A DNA stretch of 64,000 nucleotides from Mantis religiosa (taxonomy: Eukaryota; Arthropoda; Insecta; Mantodea; Mantidae), in NCBI GenBank assembly GCA_030765055.1, contig JAUKNK010000149.1:310001-374000 (forward strand), written 5' to 3'. Positions 13,895-24,700 of this stretch are shown piece by piece. The translations under genes and the position numbers were made by a program. Numbering within the stretch: the stretch's first letter is position 1; the number at the start of each line of letters is the position of its first letter. The notes below the pieces were generated by a model that ran no database searches, was not told where the DNA came from, and saw only the letters and a list, made by a program, of their open reading frames with translations.

Positions 13895-15930
13895 CCAGGA
13901 CAACGGACACACTCCCCTACTGCGGGACGGCAACAAGCCCAAAAGGACCCTGGCTGACGGTCCCGAAGTTGTCCACCTACCGGAGGAGGGTGAAGTTTAC
14001 CTTAGAGCATATCATTCTGCCATACACCGCCAAGACTTCCGCCTACTGACCAGGAAAACGGACAAGCTCCCCTACTGCGGGACGGCAAGGAGCCCCAAAG
14101 GTCCTTGGCTGAGGGTCCCGAAGCTGTCGACCTACCGGAGGAGGAAGTAGTTTGCCTTAGAGCATATCTTCCTGCCATACACCGCCGAGACTCCCGCCTA
14201 CTGGCCAGGACAACGGACACGCTTCCCTACTGCGGGACGGCAAGGAGCCCCAAATGTCCCTGTCTGAGGGTCCCGAAGTTGTCCACCTACCGGAGGAGGA
14301 AGTAGTTTACCTCAGAGCATATCATCCTGGCCATACACTGCTGAGACTCCCGCCTACTGGCCAGGACAACGGGCACGCTCCCCTACTGCGGGACGGCAAC
14401 AAGCCCCAAAGGACCCTGGCTGAGGTTTCCGAAGTTGACCACCTACCGGAGGAGGAATAAATCACCTCAGAGCATATCATCCTGCCATACTCCGCCGAGA
14501 CTCCCGCCTACTGGCCAGGACAACGGACACGCTTCCCTACTGCGGGACGGCAAGGAGCCCTAAATGCCCCTGGCTGAAGGTCCCGAAGTTGTCCACCTAA
14601 CGGAGGAGGCAGTAGCTTACCTCAGAGCATATCATCCTGCCATACACCGCCGAGACTCCCACCTACTGGCCAGGACAACGGACACGCTCCCCTACTGCGG
14701 GAAGGCAACAAGCCCAAAAGATCCCTGGCTGAGGGTCCCGAAGTTGTCCACCTACCGGAGGAGGAAGTAGTTTACCTCAGAGCATATCATCCTGCCATAC
14801 ACCGCCAAGACTTCCGCCTACTGACCAGGACAACGGACAAGCTCCCCTACTGCGGGACGGCATTGAGCCCCAAAGGTGCCTGGCTGAGGGTCCCGAAGTT
14901 GTCCACCTACCGGAGGAGGAAGTAGTTCACCTCAGAGCATATCATCCTGCCATACACCGCCTAGACTCCCGCCTACTGGCCAGGACAACGGACACACTCC
15001 CCTACTGCGGGACAGCAACAAGCCCAAAGCGTCCTTGGCTGAGGTTCCCGAAGTTGTCCACCTACCGGAGGAGGAAGTACTTTACCTCAGAGCATATCAT
15101 CCTGCCATACACCGCCGAGACTCCCGCCTACTGACCAGGACAACGGACACACTCCCCTACTGCGGGACGGCAACAAGCCCAAAAGGACCCTGGCTGACGG
15201 TCCCGAAGTTGTCCACCTACCGGAGGAGGGTGAAGTTTACCTTAGAGCATATCATTCTGCCATACACCGCCAAGACTTCCGCCTATTGACCAGGAAAACG
15301 GACAAGCTCCCCTACTGCGGGACGGCAAGGAGCCCCAAAGGTCCTTGGCTGAGGGTCCCGAAGCTGTCGACCTACCGGAGGAGGAAGTAGTTTGCCTTAG
15401 AGCATATCTTCCTGCCATACACCGCCGAGACTCCCGCCTACTGGCCAGGACAACGGTTACGCTTCCCTACTGCGGGACGGCAAGGAGCCCCAAATGTCCC
15501 TGGCTGAGGGTCCCGAAGTTGTCCACCTACCGGAGGAGGAAGTAGTTTACCTCAGAGCATATCATCCTGGCCATACACTGCTGAGACTCCCGCCTACTGG
15601 CCAGGACAACGGGCACGCTCCCCTACTGCGGGACGGCCACAAGCCCCAAAGGACCCTGGCTGAGGTTTCCGAAGTTGACCACCTACCGGAGGAGGAATAA
15701 ATCACCTCAGAGCATATCATCCTGCCATACTCCGCCGAGACTCCCGCCTACTGGCCAGGACAACGGACACGCTTCCCTACTGCGGGACGGCAAGGAGCCC
15801 TAAATGTCCCTGGCTGAAGGTCCCGAAGTTGTCCACCTAACGGAGGAGGCAGTAGCTTACCTCAGAGCATATCATCCTGCCATACACCGCCGAGACTCCC
15901 GCCTACTGGCCAGGACAACGGACACGCTTC
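13895..15930. repeat. 8-monomer higher-order repeat (period 1240 bp) in satellite A
   Basis: Within copy 1 of the large duplication, 13895-14690 recurs at 15135-15930, an offset of exactly 8 monomers. Diagnostic monomers include the one with GAGGAGGGTGAAGTTTACC followed by one with GAAGCTGTCGACC. The same structure is carried into copy 2 at about 29749-31784. Confidence 0.85.
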
Positions 15931-18574
15931 CCTACTGCGGGACGGCAAGGAGCCCCAAAGGACCCTGGCTGAGGGTCCCGAAGTTGTCCACCTACCGGAG
16001 GAGGAAGTAAATCACCTCAGAGCATATCCTCCTGCCATACACCGCCGAGACTTCCGCCTACTGGCCAGGACAACGGACAAGCTCCCCTACTGCGGGACGG
16101 CAACAAGCCCCAAAGGACCCTGGCTGAGGGTCCCGAAGTTGTCCACCTACCGGAGGAGGAAGTAGTTCACCTCAGAGCATATCATCCTGCCATACACCGC
16201 CGAGACTCCCGTCTACTGGCCAGGACAACGGACACGCTCTCCTACTTCGGGACCGCAACAAGCCCAAAAGGTCCCTGGCTGAGGGTCCCGAGGTTGTCCA
16301 CCTACCGGAGGAGGAAGTAGTCTACATCAGAGCATATCATCCTGCCATACACCGCCGAGACTCCCACCTACTGGCCAGGACAACGGACACGCTCCCCTAT
16401 TTCGGGACGGCAAGGAGCCCTAAAGGTCCCTGGCTGAGGGTGCCGAAGTTGTCCACCTACCGGAGGAGGCAGTAGCTTACCTCAGAGCATATCATCCTGC
16501 CATACACCGCCGAGACTCCCGCCTACTGAGCAGGACATCGTAAACACTCCCCTTCTTCGGGACGGCCACAAGCCCAAAAGGTCCCTGGCTGACGGTCCCG
16601 AAGTTGTCCACCTACCGGAGGAGGAAGAAGTTTACCTCAGAGCATATCATTCTGCCATACTACGCCAAGACTTCTGCCTACTGACCAGGAAAACGGACAT
16701 GCTCCCCAACTGCGGGACGGCAAGGAGCCCCAAAGGTCCTTGGCTGAGGGTCCCGAAGTTGTCCACCTACCGGAGGAGGAAGTAGTTTACCTCAGAGCAT
16801 ATCATCCTGCCATACACCGCTGAGACTCCCGCCTACTGGCCAGGACAACGGACACGCTTCCCTACTGCGGGACGGCAAGGAGCACCAAAGGTCCCTGGCT
16901 GAAGGTCGCGAAGTTGTCCACCTACCGGAGGAGGAAGTAGCTTACCTCAGAGCATATCATCCTGCCATACACCGCCGAGACTCCCGCCTACTGGCCAGGA
17001 CAACGGACACGCTCCCCTACTGCAGGTCGGCAACAAGCCCATGAGGTCCCTGGCTGAGGGTCCCGAAGTTGTCCACCTACCGGAGGAGGAAGTAGCTTAC
17101 CACAGAGCATATCATCCTGCCATACACCGCCGAGACTCCCGCCTACTGGCCAGGACAACGGACACGCTCCCCTACTGCGGGACGGCAACAAGCCCATGAG
17201 GTCCCTGGCTGAGGGTCCCGAAGTTGTCCACCTAACGGAGGAGGCAGTAGCTTACCTCAGAGCATATCATCCTGCCATACACCGCCGAGACTCCCGCCTA
17301 CTGGCCAGGACAACGGACACGCTCCCCTACTGCGGGACGGCAAGGAGCCCCAAAGGTTCCTGGCTGACGGTCCCGAAGTTGTCCGCCTACCGGAGGAGGA
17401 AGTAGTTTACCTCAGAGCATATCATCCTGCCATACACCGCCGAGACTCCCGCCTACTGGCCAGGACAACGGGCACGTTGCCCTTCTGCAGGATGGCAACA
17501 AGCCCAAAAGGTCCCTGGCTGAGGGTCCCGAAGTTGTCCACCTACCGGAGGAGGAAGTAGTTTACCTCAGAGCATATCATCCTGCCATACACCGCCGAGA
17601 CTCCCTCCAACTGGACAGGACAACGGACACGCTCCCTTACTGCGAGACGGCAACAAGCCCAAAAGGTCCCTGGCTGAGGGACCCGAATTTGTCCACCTAC
17701 CGGAGGAGGAAATAGTTTACCTCAGAGCATATCATCCTGCCATACACCGCCAAGACTTCCGCCTAGTGACCAGGACGACGGACACGCTCCCTTACTGCGA
17801 GACGGCAACAAGCCCAAAAGGTCCCTGGCTGAGGGACCCGAAGTTGTCCACATACCGGAGGAGGAAGTAGTTTACCTCAGAGCATATCATCCTGCCATAC
17901 ACCGCCGAGACTCCCTCCTACTGGCCAGGACAACGGACACGCTCCCCTACTGCGGGACAGCAACAAGCCCAAAGCGTCGTTGGCTGAGGGTGCCGGAAGT
18001 TGTCCACCTACCGGAGGAGGAAGTATTTTACCTCAGAGCATATCATCCTGCCATACACCGACGAGACTCCCGTTACTGACCAGGACAACGGACACACTCC
18101 CCTACTGCGGGACGGCAACAAGCCCAAAAGGTCCCTGGCTGACGGTCCCGAAGTTGTCCACCTACCGGAGGAGGAAGAAGTTTACCTCAGAGCATATCAT
18201 CCTGCCATACACCGCCAAGACTTCCGCCTACTGGCCAGAACAACGGACACGCTCCCCTACTGCGGGACGGCAACAAGCCCAAAAGGTCCCTGGCTGACGG
18301 TCCCGAAGTTGTCCACCTACCGGAGGAGGAAGAAGTTTACCTCAGAGCATATCATCCTGCCATACACCGCCAAGACTTCCGCCTACTGGCCAGAACAACG
18401 GACACACTCCCCTACTGCGGGACGGCAACAAGCCCAAAAGGTCCCTGGCTGACGGTCCCGAAGTTGTCCACCTACCGGAGGAGGAAGAAGTTTACCTCAG
18501 AGCATATCATCCTGCCATACACCGCCAAGACTTCCGCCTAGTGACCAGGACAACGGACACGCTCCCTTACTGCG

Positions 18575-18631
18575 AGACGGCAACAAGCCCAAAAGGTCCC
18601 TGGCTGAGGGACCCGAATTTGTCCACCTACC
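18575..18631. repeat. Putative target-site duplication, left of LINE A copy 1
   Basis: Satellite sequence from AGACGGCAAC to GTCCACCTACC, about 57 bp, is identical to 21713-21769 on the other side of LINE A. It includes the uncommon monomer variant ACCCGAATTTG. On the right the monomer simply continues with GGAGGAGGAAATAG, as in the intact sister monomer near 17637-17720. The tandem setting means a coincidence of neighbouring monomers cannot be fully excluded. Confidence 0.7.
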
Positions 18632-18652
18632 CTCGGCTCACCTTTATTTTTT

Positions 18653-18683
18653 AACCTGGTATCTAATTATTTTAAACCAGGTT
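18653..18683 (-). other. 3'-terminal hairpin of LINE A copy 1
   Basis: AACCTGGT (18653-18660) pairs with ACCAGGTT (18676-18683) around a 15-nt AT-only loop, about 21 bases from the 3' end of the element. Many LINEs carry a 3' stem-loop recognised by their own reverse transcriptase. The position suits that role, but the role is inferred. The second copy has it at 34507-34537. Confidence 0.6.
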
Positions 18684-19116
18684 GTTTATTACAAGTTTTA
18701 CAATTTTTATACAAAGTTTTATTTATTTTATAAATTAACTAGGAATATTGTGTGAGATTTCATTTAGTAATATACATTTGAAACACTAAATTAATAATTT
18801 TTCTACACAAATTAAGTTCAAATCTAAAAGCACCCTCTAATTAAATTAAACTTAATTTAAAAATCAAAAACGGATCTCCTGCAATTAAAGCAAAAGTTTT
18901 ATCTTCTACTGAAATAAACTAAAGCTCAATACCTTGCTTTAGGCAAAAATCTCAAATAATATTCCTTAGTTAATTTTAACAAGAAATAAAATTTAAACAT
19001 TCGATTCAAAATAAAATAAATATCTATTAACTTATTAACAAAAACATATTTCCAATTACAAAATAAGTTTAAACACTTGTTTATTTATAAGTAAAGTATA
19101 AGTACTAAATTATAGC

Positions 19117-21712
19117 TCATATATTCTCTCTGTTTGTCTGAATATACTCTAGTCTCTTTTCTTCTGAGACTCTATTGACTATAATACTAAAATGGCGTAT
19201 AAGTCTCCTATTTCGGACTATTTCAGAAATAAATCTGTTTTGTAAAAACCTGTGTTCATGCAATATTTTCGGACTCCTTTCTGAGCATTCAAAAACTACA
19301 TGTTCTGGAGTTTGTCTTTCTCCACATGTGCAAGTGTCAAAATCTTTGAGTCCCATTCGGTATAGATAAACACCATAAGGGCCGTGTCCTGAGATATAAT
19401 GTATCATACCTCTATTGATTTCTAAGTATCTCAGTCTAAGTCTTTCATCAATTGATGGAAATATTTCAAATATTCTTCTACCCTTGTCTGACATGTTCCA
19501 TCTATCTTGCCATATGTTATATATTCTTTCTGATATTTCAGTATTTTCATCATATTCTCCTTCTAGGAGTCTGCCTACATTCTCTAACTTGCCTTTCTTA
19601 AACCAATATCTAGCAGCTCTTCTACGTATTTCCAAATCTAGAGGCAGAACTCCTAGTAAGGCACATAGGCCATCACCAGGTGTAGTAGAAAATGCCCCAG
19701 ATATCCTAATTAATATTTTTCTTTGCAAAGATAAGATTTTTCTTTTTGGAACTACTAAAAACAATCTATTGGCCCAGACACTTGCAGCATAACCTGTTAT
19801 CGAGGCGAGTATATTATTATTATAAATTTTAATTATTTTACTAGGCATTTTTGCTCCATACGAATTTAATCTTAAGATTTTATTCATGAAAACTAAAGAC
19901 CTATTATAAATTTCATCAACATGTGAATTAAACAATAATTTTTCATCTAGTACTATACCCAGATATTTTTTAGTTGTTACTCTTCTAATATTTACGTTAT
20001 TATACTTTAATATAGGATCTCTGTCTAATTTTCCTTTCATTAACATGTACTCTGTTTTATTTGGGGATATTTCTAATTTCATTTGTAAAAATAGTTCTAA
20101 TAATTTATTCAAAACGATATTTGATCTATTCTCTATCTCAAGTCTGGAATTTCCTTTTATGGCTATTACTAAGTCATCTGCGTATGCTATTTTCCATGTA
20201 ATTTCTTGCCAACTTTCTAATTTATTTAAAGCTTCATCAAAAGCTATATCCCAAAAGAGAGGACCGCACAAAGAACCCTGTGGGCATCCTTTAGTGACTC
20301 TTTTTGAAATTAGTTGCTCAATGTCTACATAATTTATGTATCTGTTCTTACAATAGTCCTTTAAGATGTAATACAATAAACTAGGACATCCTAAATTTCT
20401 AAGACATTTGAAGAGCCAAGGCCACCATAAGTTGTTAAAGGCGCCTTTGATGTCTAAAAAGATAGCTATCATATATTTCTTATCAGCGGCTCTCGCAACC
20501 TCAACAAAATGACTAATCGCATCTTCTGCTGAACTGCCAGATCTAAATCCATATTGACTGCTATTTGGAGGAATAATTTCTCTTAATTCATTAATTTTAT
20601 CTACTAATACCTTTTCCTGAACTTTAGCTAGCGAAGACAGGAGACAGACTGGTCTGTAAGAATTGGGTTGCACAGGATCTTTATCCTCATTTTTCTTTAA
20701 GATTACTAATTTCGCTTGCTTCCAAATGCTTGGTATTCTCCCTGTTATTAAACATTTATTTAACAACTTGTGTAAAAAGGGTTGTAGTTTACCACATAGA
20801 GCTTGTATAATTTCTGCCGGTATCTTATCAATTCCAGGGGCTTTTCTCCTTTTTAGATGCCAAATGGCTTTTTCAATTTCTTCTTTAGTTATTTCATTTA
20901 ACAGATTACTGTTCAGGTATTCTCTATTATCCTCTATTCTCATCTGATCATGGTATACCGTTTCATAGGTGTTGTTATCATCTGGTATGAGTTCGTTCAA
21001 TAGATACCTGATGGTCTCGTTTCTATCAGTCGTGTAAGAACCATCTTCTTTTAGTATAGAAGGTATACTATCCCTTTTATATTTGTTCATGACCAGCTTG
21101 TATGGTATACCCCAGGCATTTTTCTGCAAGCTATCCTCTACAAATTGTTTCCAGCTGTTTGTCCTAGTCTTTTGCAATAAATCTTCAAAGGCTTTTTTCC
21201 TTCTCCTATATATTTGTAGTCTAACTTCTCTCTCATTTTGAGATTTGGATTTCTGGTACAGCTTTCTAGTTTTCCGCATGTTTCTCCTAAATCTTTGGAG
21301 TTTATCGTTCCAAAACGGTTGCGAGATACGCTTCCCAGAGGTTTTTGGGATAGAACTATCCATTGCCCTTCTTATAGATATATATAATTTCTTTGCGGCC
21401 TCATCTATGTCTATGTCTATGATATCTAAATCAGGAACTACAAAATTATTTCTTAATCTGTCCCAATTTGTATTTCTGATATTGTATCTCCAATTTGCTT
21501 TATCAGAACCTACTGCATCAATTTCCAATTCAAACTCTATTACATTATGATCGCTAGTTGTTAGATTTTCTAAAACTTTCCAGTTTATTAAACAATCACT
21601 AAGTCTATCGGTACATAATGTAATGTCAATATTACTGTGTACACCCACCCTTCCAATATAGGTTGGGGGGTTCTTGTCTTTGTTAATTACAATTAGTCCT
21701 TTTTCAAATATT
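19117..21712 (-). CDS. LINE A ORF2 (endonuclease remnant, reverse transcriptase, CCHC), 5' partial
   Basis: This is a reverse transcriptase for target-primed retrotransposition of its own RNA. The frame is open from the LINE/satellite junction (and on into the satellite) to the stop at 19117. No natural start is present: the first candidate, at 21648, is a GTG inside the endonuclease. Counting from that codon (843 residues), the endonuclease end TSDHN lies at 31-35, the APG motif of the RT fingers at 270-272, motif A LDIKGAF at 398-404 (Asp399), motif B PQGS at 456-459 and motif C YADD at 489-492. The C-terminal zinc motif is C773-x-C775-x7-H783-x4-C788. The catalytic triad is intact and no stop or frameshift is seen. 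The protein could not nick DNA, because the endonuclease core is missing. The copy must have been made by a full-length element elsewhere. Confidence 0.93.
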
Positions 21713-21769
21713 AGACGGCAACAAGCCCAAAAGGTCCCTGGCTGAGGGACCCGAATTTGTCCACCTACC
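21713..21769. repeat. Putative target-site duplication, right of LINE A copy 1
   Basis: This is the partner of 18575-18631. The equivalent pair around the second LINE A copy is 34429-34485 and 37567-37623, so the insertion predates the 15.8-kb duplication. Confidence 0.7.
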
Positions 21770-24700
21770 GGAGGAGGAAATAGTTTACCTCAGAGCATAT
21801 CATCCTGCCATACACCGCCGAGATTCCCGCCTACTGGCCAGGACAACGGACACGCTCCCCTACTGCGGGACGGCAACAAGCCCCAAAGGTCCCTGGCTGA
21901 CGGTCCCGAAGTTGTCCACATACCGGAGGAGGAAGTAGTTTACCTCAGAGCATATCATCCTGCCATACACCGCCGAGACTCCCTCCTACTGGCCAGGACA
22001 ACGGACACGCTCCCCTACTGCGGGACAGCAACAAGCCCAAAGCGTCCTTGGCTGAGGGTGCCGAAGTTGTCCACCTACCGGAGGAGGAAGTATTTTACCT
22101 CAGAGCATATCATCCTGCCATACACCGACGAGACTCCCGCCTACTGACCAGGACAACGGACACACTCCCCTACTGCGGGACGGCAACAAGCCCAAAAGGT
22201 CCCTGGCTGACGGTCCCGAAGTTGTCCACCTACCGGAGGAGGAAGAAGTTTACCTCAGAGCATATCATCCTGCCATACACCGCCAAGACTTCCGCCTAGT
22301 GACCAGGAAAACGGACAAGCTCCCCTACTGCGGGACGGCAAGGAGCCCCAAAGGTCCTTGGCTGAGGGTCCCGAAGCTGTCCACCTACCGGAGGAGGAAG
22401 TAGTTTGCCTCAGAGCATATCATCCTGCCATACACCGCCGAGACTCCCACCTACTGGCCAGGACAACGGACACGCTCCCCTACTGCGGGACGGCAAGGAG
22501 CCCCAATGGTCCCTGGCTGAGGGTCCCGAAGTTGTCCACCTACCGGAGGAGGAAGTAGTTTACCTCAGAGCATATCATCCTGCCATACACTGCTGAGACT
22601 CCCGCCTACTGGCCAGGACAACGGGCACGCTCCCCTACTGCGGGACGGCAAGGAGCCCCAAAGGTCCCTGGCTGAAGGTCGCGAAGTTGTCCACCTACCG
22701 GAGGAGGAAGTAGCTTACCACAGAGCATATCATCCTGCCATACACCGCCGAGACTCCCGCCTACTGGCCAGGACAACGGACACGCTCTCCTACTGCGGGA
22801 CGGCAACAAGCCCAAAAGGTCCCTGGCTGAGGGTCCCGAAGTTGTCCACCTACCGAAGGAGGAAATAGTTTACCTCAGAGCATATCATCCTGCCATACAC
22901 CACCGAGACTCCCGCCTATTGGCCAGGACAACGGACAAGCTCCCCTACTGCGGGACGGCATAGAGCCCCAAAGGTGCCTGGCTGAGGGTCCCGAAGATGT
23001 CTACCTACCGGAGGAGGAAGTTGTTCACCTCAGAGCATATCATCCTGCCATACACCGCCGAGACTCCCGCCTACTGGCCAGGACAACGGACACGCTCCCC
23101 TACTGCGGGAAGGCAACAAGCCCAAAAGATCCCTGGCTGAGGGTCCCGAAGTTGTCCACCTACCGGAGGAGGAAGTAGCTTATCTCAGAACATATCATCC
23201 TGTCATGCACCGCCGAGACTCCCGCCTTCTGGCCAGGACAACGTACACGCTCCCCTACTGCGGGACGGCAACAAGCCCAAAACGTCCGTGGCTGAGGGTC
23301 CCGAAGTTGTCCACCTAACGGAGGAGGCAGTAGCTTTCCTCAGAGCATGTCATCCTGCCATATACCGCCAAGACTCCCGCCTACTGGCCAGGACCACGGA
23401 CACGCTCCCCTACTGCGGGACGGAAAGGAGCCCTAAAGGTCCCTGGCTGAGGGCCCCGAAGTTGTCAACCTACCGGTGGAGGAAGTAGTTTACCTCAGAG
23501 CATATCATCCTACCATACACCGCCGAGACTCCCGCCTACTGGCCAGGACAACGGACACACTCCCCTACTGCGGGACAGCAACAAGCCCAAAGCGTCCTTG
23601 GCTGAGGTTCCCGAAGTTGTCCACCTACCGGAGGAGGAAGTACTTAACCTCAGAGCATATCATCCTGCCATACACCGCCGAGACTCCCGCCTACTGACCA
23701 GGACAACGGACACACTCCCCTACTGCGGGACGGCAACAAGCCCAAAAGGACCCTGGCTGACGGTCCCGAAGTTGTCCACCTACCGGAGGAGGGTGAAGTT
23801 TACCTTAGGGCATATCATTCTGCCATACACCGCCAAGACTTCCGCCTACTGACCAGGAAAACGGACAAGCTCCCCTACTGCGGGACGGCAAGGAGCCCCA
23901 AAGGTCCTTGGCTGAGGGTCCCGAAGCTGTCGACCTACCGGAGGAGGAAGTAGTTTACCTCAGAGCATATCATCCTGCCATACACCGCCGAGACTCCCGC
24001 CTACTGGCTAGGACGACGGACACGCTCCCCTACTGCGGGACGGCAACAAGCCCATGAGGTCCCTGGCTGAGGTTCCCGAAGTTGTCCACCTACCGTAGGA
24101 GGAAGTAGTTTAACTCAGAGCATATCATCCTGCCATACACCGCTGAGACTCCCGCCTACTGGCCAGGACAACAGACACGCTCCCCTACTGCGGGACGGCA
24201 AGGAGCCCCAAAGGTCCCTGGCTGAAGGTCGCGAAGTTGTCCACCTACCGGAGGAGGAAGTAGCTAACCTCAGAGCATATCATCCTGCCATACACCGCCG
24301 AGACTCCCGCCTACTGGCCAGGACAACGGACACGCTCCCCTACTGTTGGACGGCAACAAGCCCAAAAGTTCGTGGCTGAGGGTCCCGAAGTTGTCCACCT
24401 ACCGGAGGAGGAAGTAGCTTACCTCGGAGCATATCAGCCTGCAATACACCGCCGAGACTCCCGCCTACTGGCCAGGACAACGGACACGCTCCCATACTGC
24501 GGGCCCGCAACAAGCCCAAAATGTCCCTGGCTGAGGGTTCCGAAGTTGTCCACCTACCGAAAGAAGGAAGTAGTTTACCTCAGAGCATATCATCCTGCCA
24601 TACAACGCCGAGACTCCCGCCTACTGGCCAGGACAACGGACACGCTCCCCTACTGCGGGACGGCAACAAGCCCAAAAGGTCCCTGGCTGAGGGTCCCGAA

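Larger units (their letters stand above)
1..18631. repeat. Satellite A, block 1 (155-bp tandem monomer)
   Basis: This is a head-to-tail array of a 155-bp monomer. The phrase GAAGTTGTCCACCTACCGGA recurs at 1, 156, 311 and onward, giving about 120 copies, and the array runs off the left edge of the window. The monomer is GC-rich, unlike the AT-rich LINEs inserted in it. Because 155 is not a multiple of 3, each frame rotates from unit to unit. Two of the three frames have no stop and the third stops at a TAG just after GGAGGAGGAAG. This produces many 60-150-residue open frames that are artefacts rather than genes. Monomers differ at recurrent sites such as ACAAGCCCAAAAGG versus AGGAGCCCCAAAGG. 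I saw no CENP-B-box-like motif and no telomeric repeat. Confidence 0.98.
18632..21712 (-). mobile_element. LINE A copy 1: 5'-truncated R1-clade-like retrotransposon in satellite A
   Basis: This is a 3081-bp AT-rich insertion on the minus strand. It contains the last part of an endonuclease domain, a complete reverse transcriptase, a C-terminal CCHC motif, and a 3' UTR of about 485 bp. The 5' side is truncated inside the endonuclease, as is usual for target-primed insertion. The 3' end lacks a poly(A) tail and finishes with GGTGAGCCGAGG, about 11 bases after an AATAAA (18643-18648 on the minus strand). A run of about 57 bp of satellite is repeated on both sides. R1-clade placement rests on the C-terminal CCHC motif, the absence of an RNase H domain and the motif A context, and is family knowledge rather than a search result. 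Confidence 0.93.
7315..23092. repeat. Segmental duplication, copy 1 (15.8 kb, includes LINE A)
   Basis: This segment matches 23169-38946 at a fixed offset of 15854 across satellite monomers, LINE A and both LINE flanks. The left boundary is placed after the last mismatch (7314 versus 23168). The right boundary is placed before the first mismatch (23093 versus 38947). The 76 bp between the copies is ordinary satellite A. I saw no net indel. By eye the copies differ at a few dozen bases at most, almost all of them in the satellite part. Confidence 0.95.

Noticed and set aside
1381..18452. Dozens of 60-150-codon open frames in satellite A, many starting MAEGPEVVHL
   Set aside because: They are the same 155-bp monomer read again and again. 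The frame rotates by two bases each unit, two frames lack stops, and many starts are GTG or TTG. There is no domain, no ordered promoter and no sign of coding constraint.
19415..19792. Plus-strand open frames across LINE A (also 20045-20332, 20663-20947 and 21245-21550, and their duplicates near 35-37 kb)
   Set aside because: They are antisense to the intact reverse transcriptase frame, and the long coding strand explains them.
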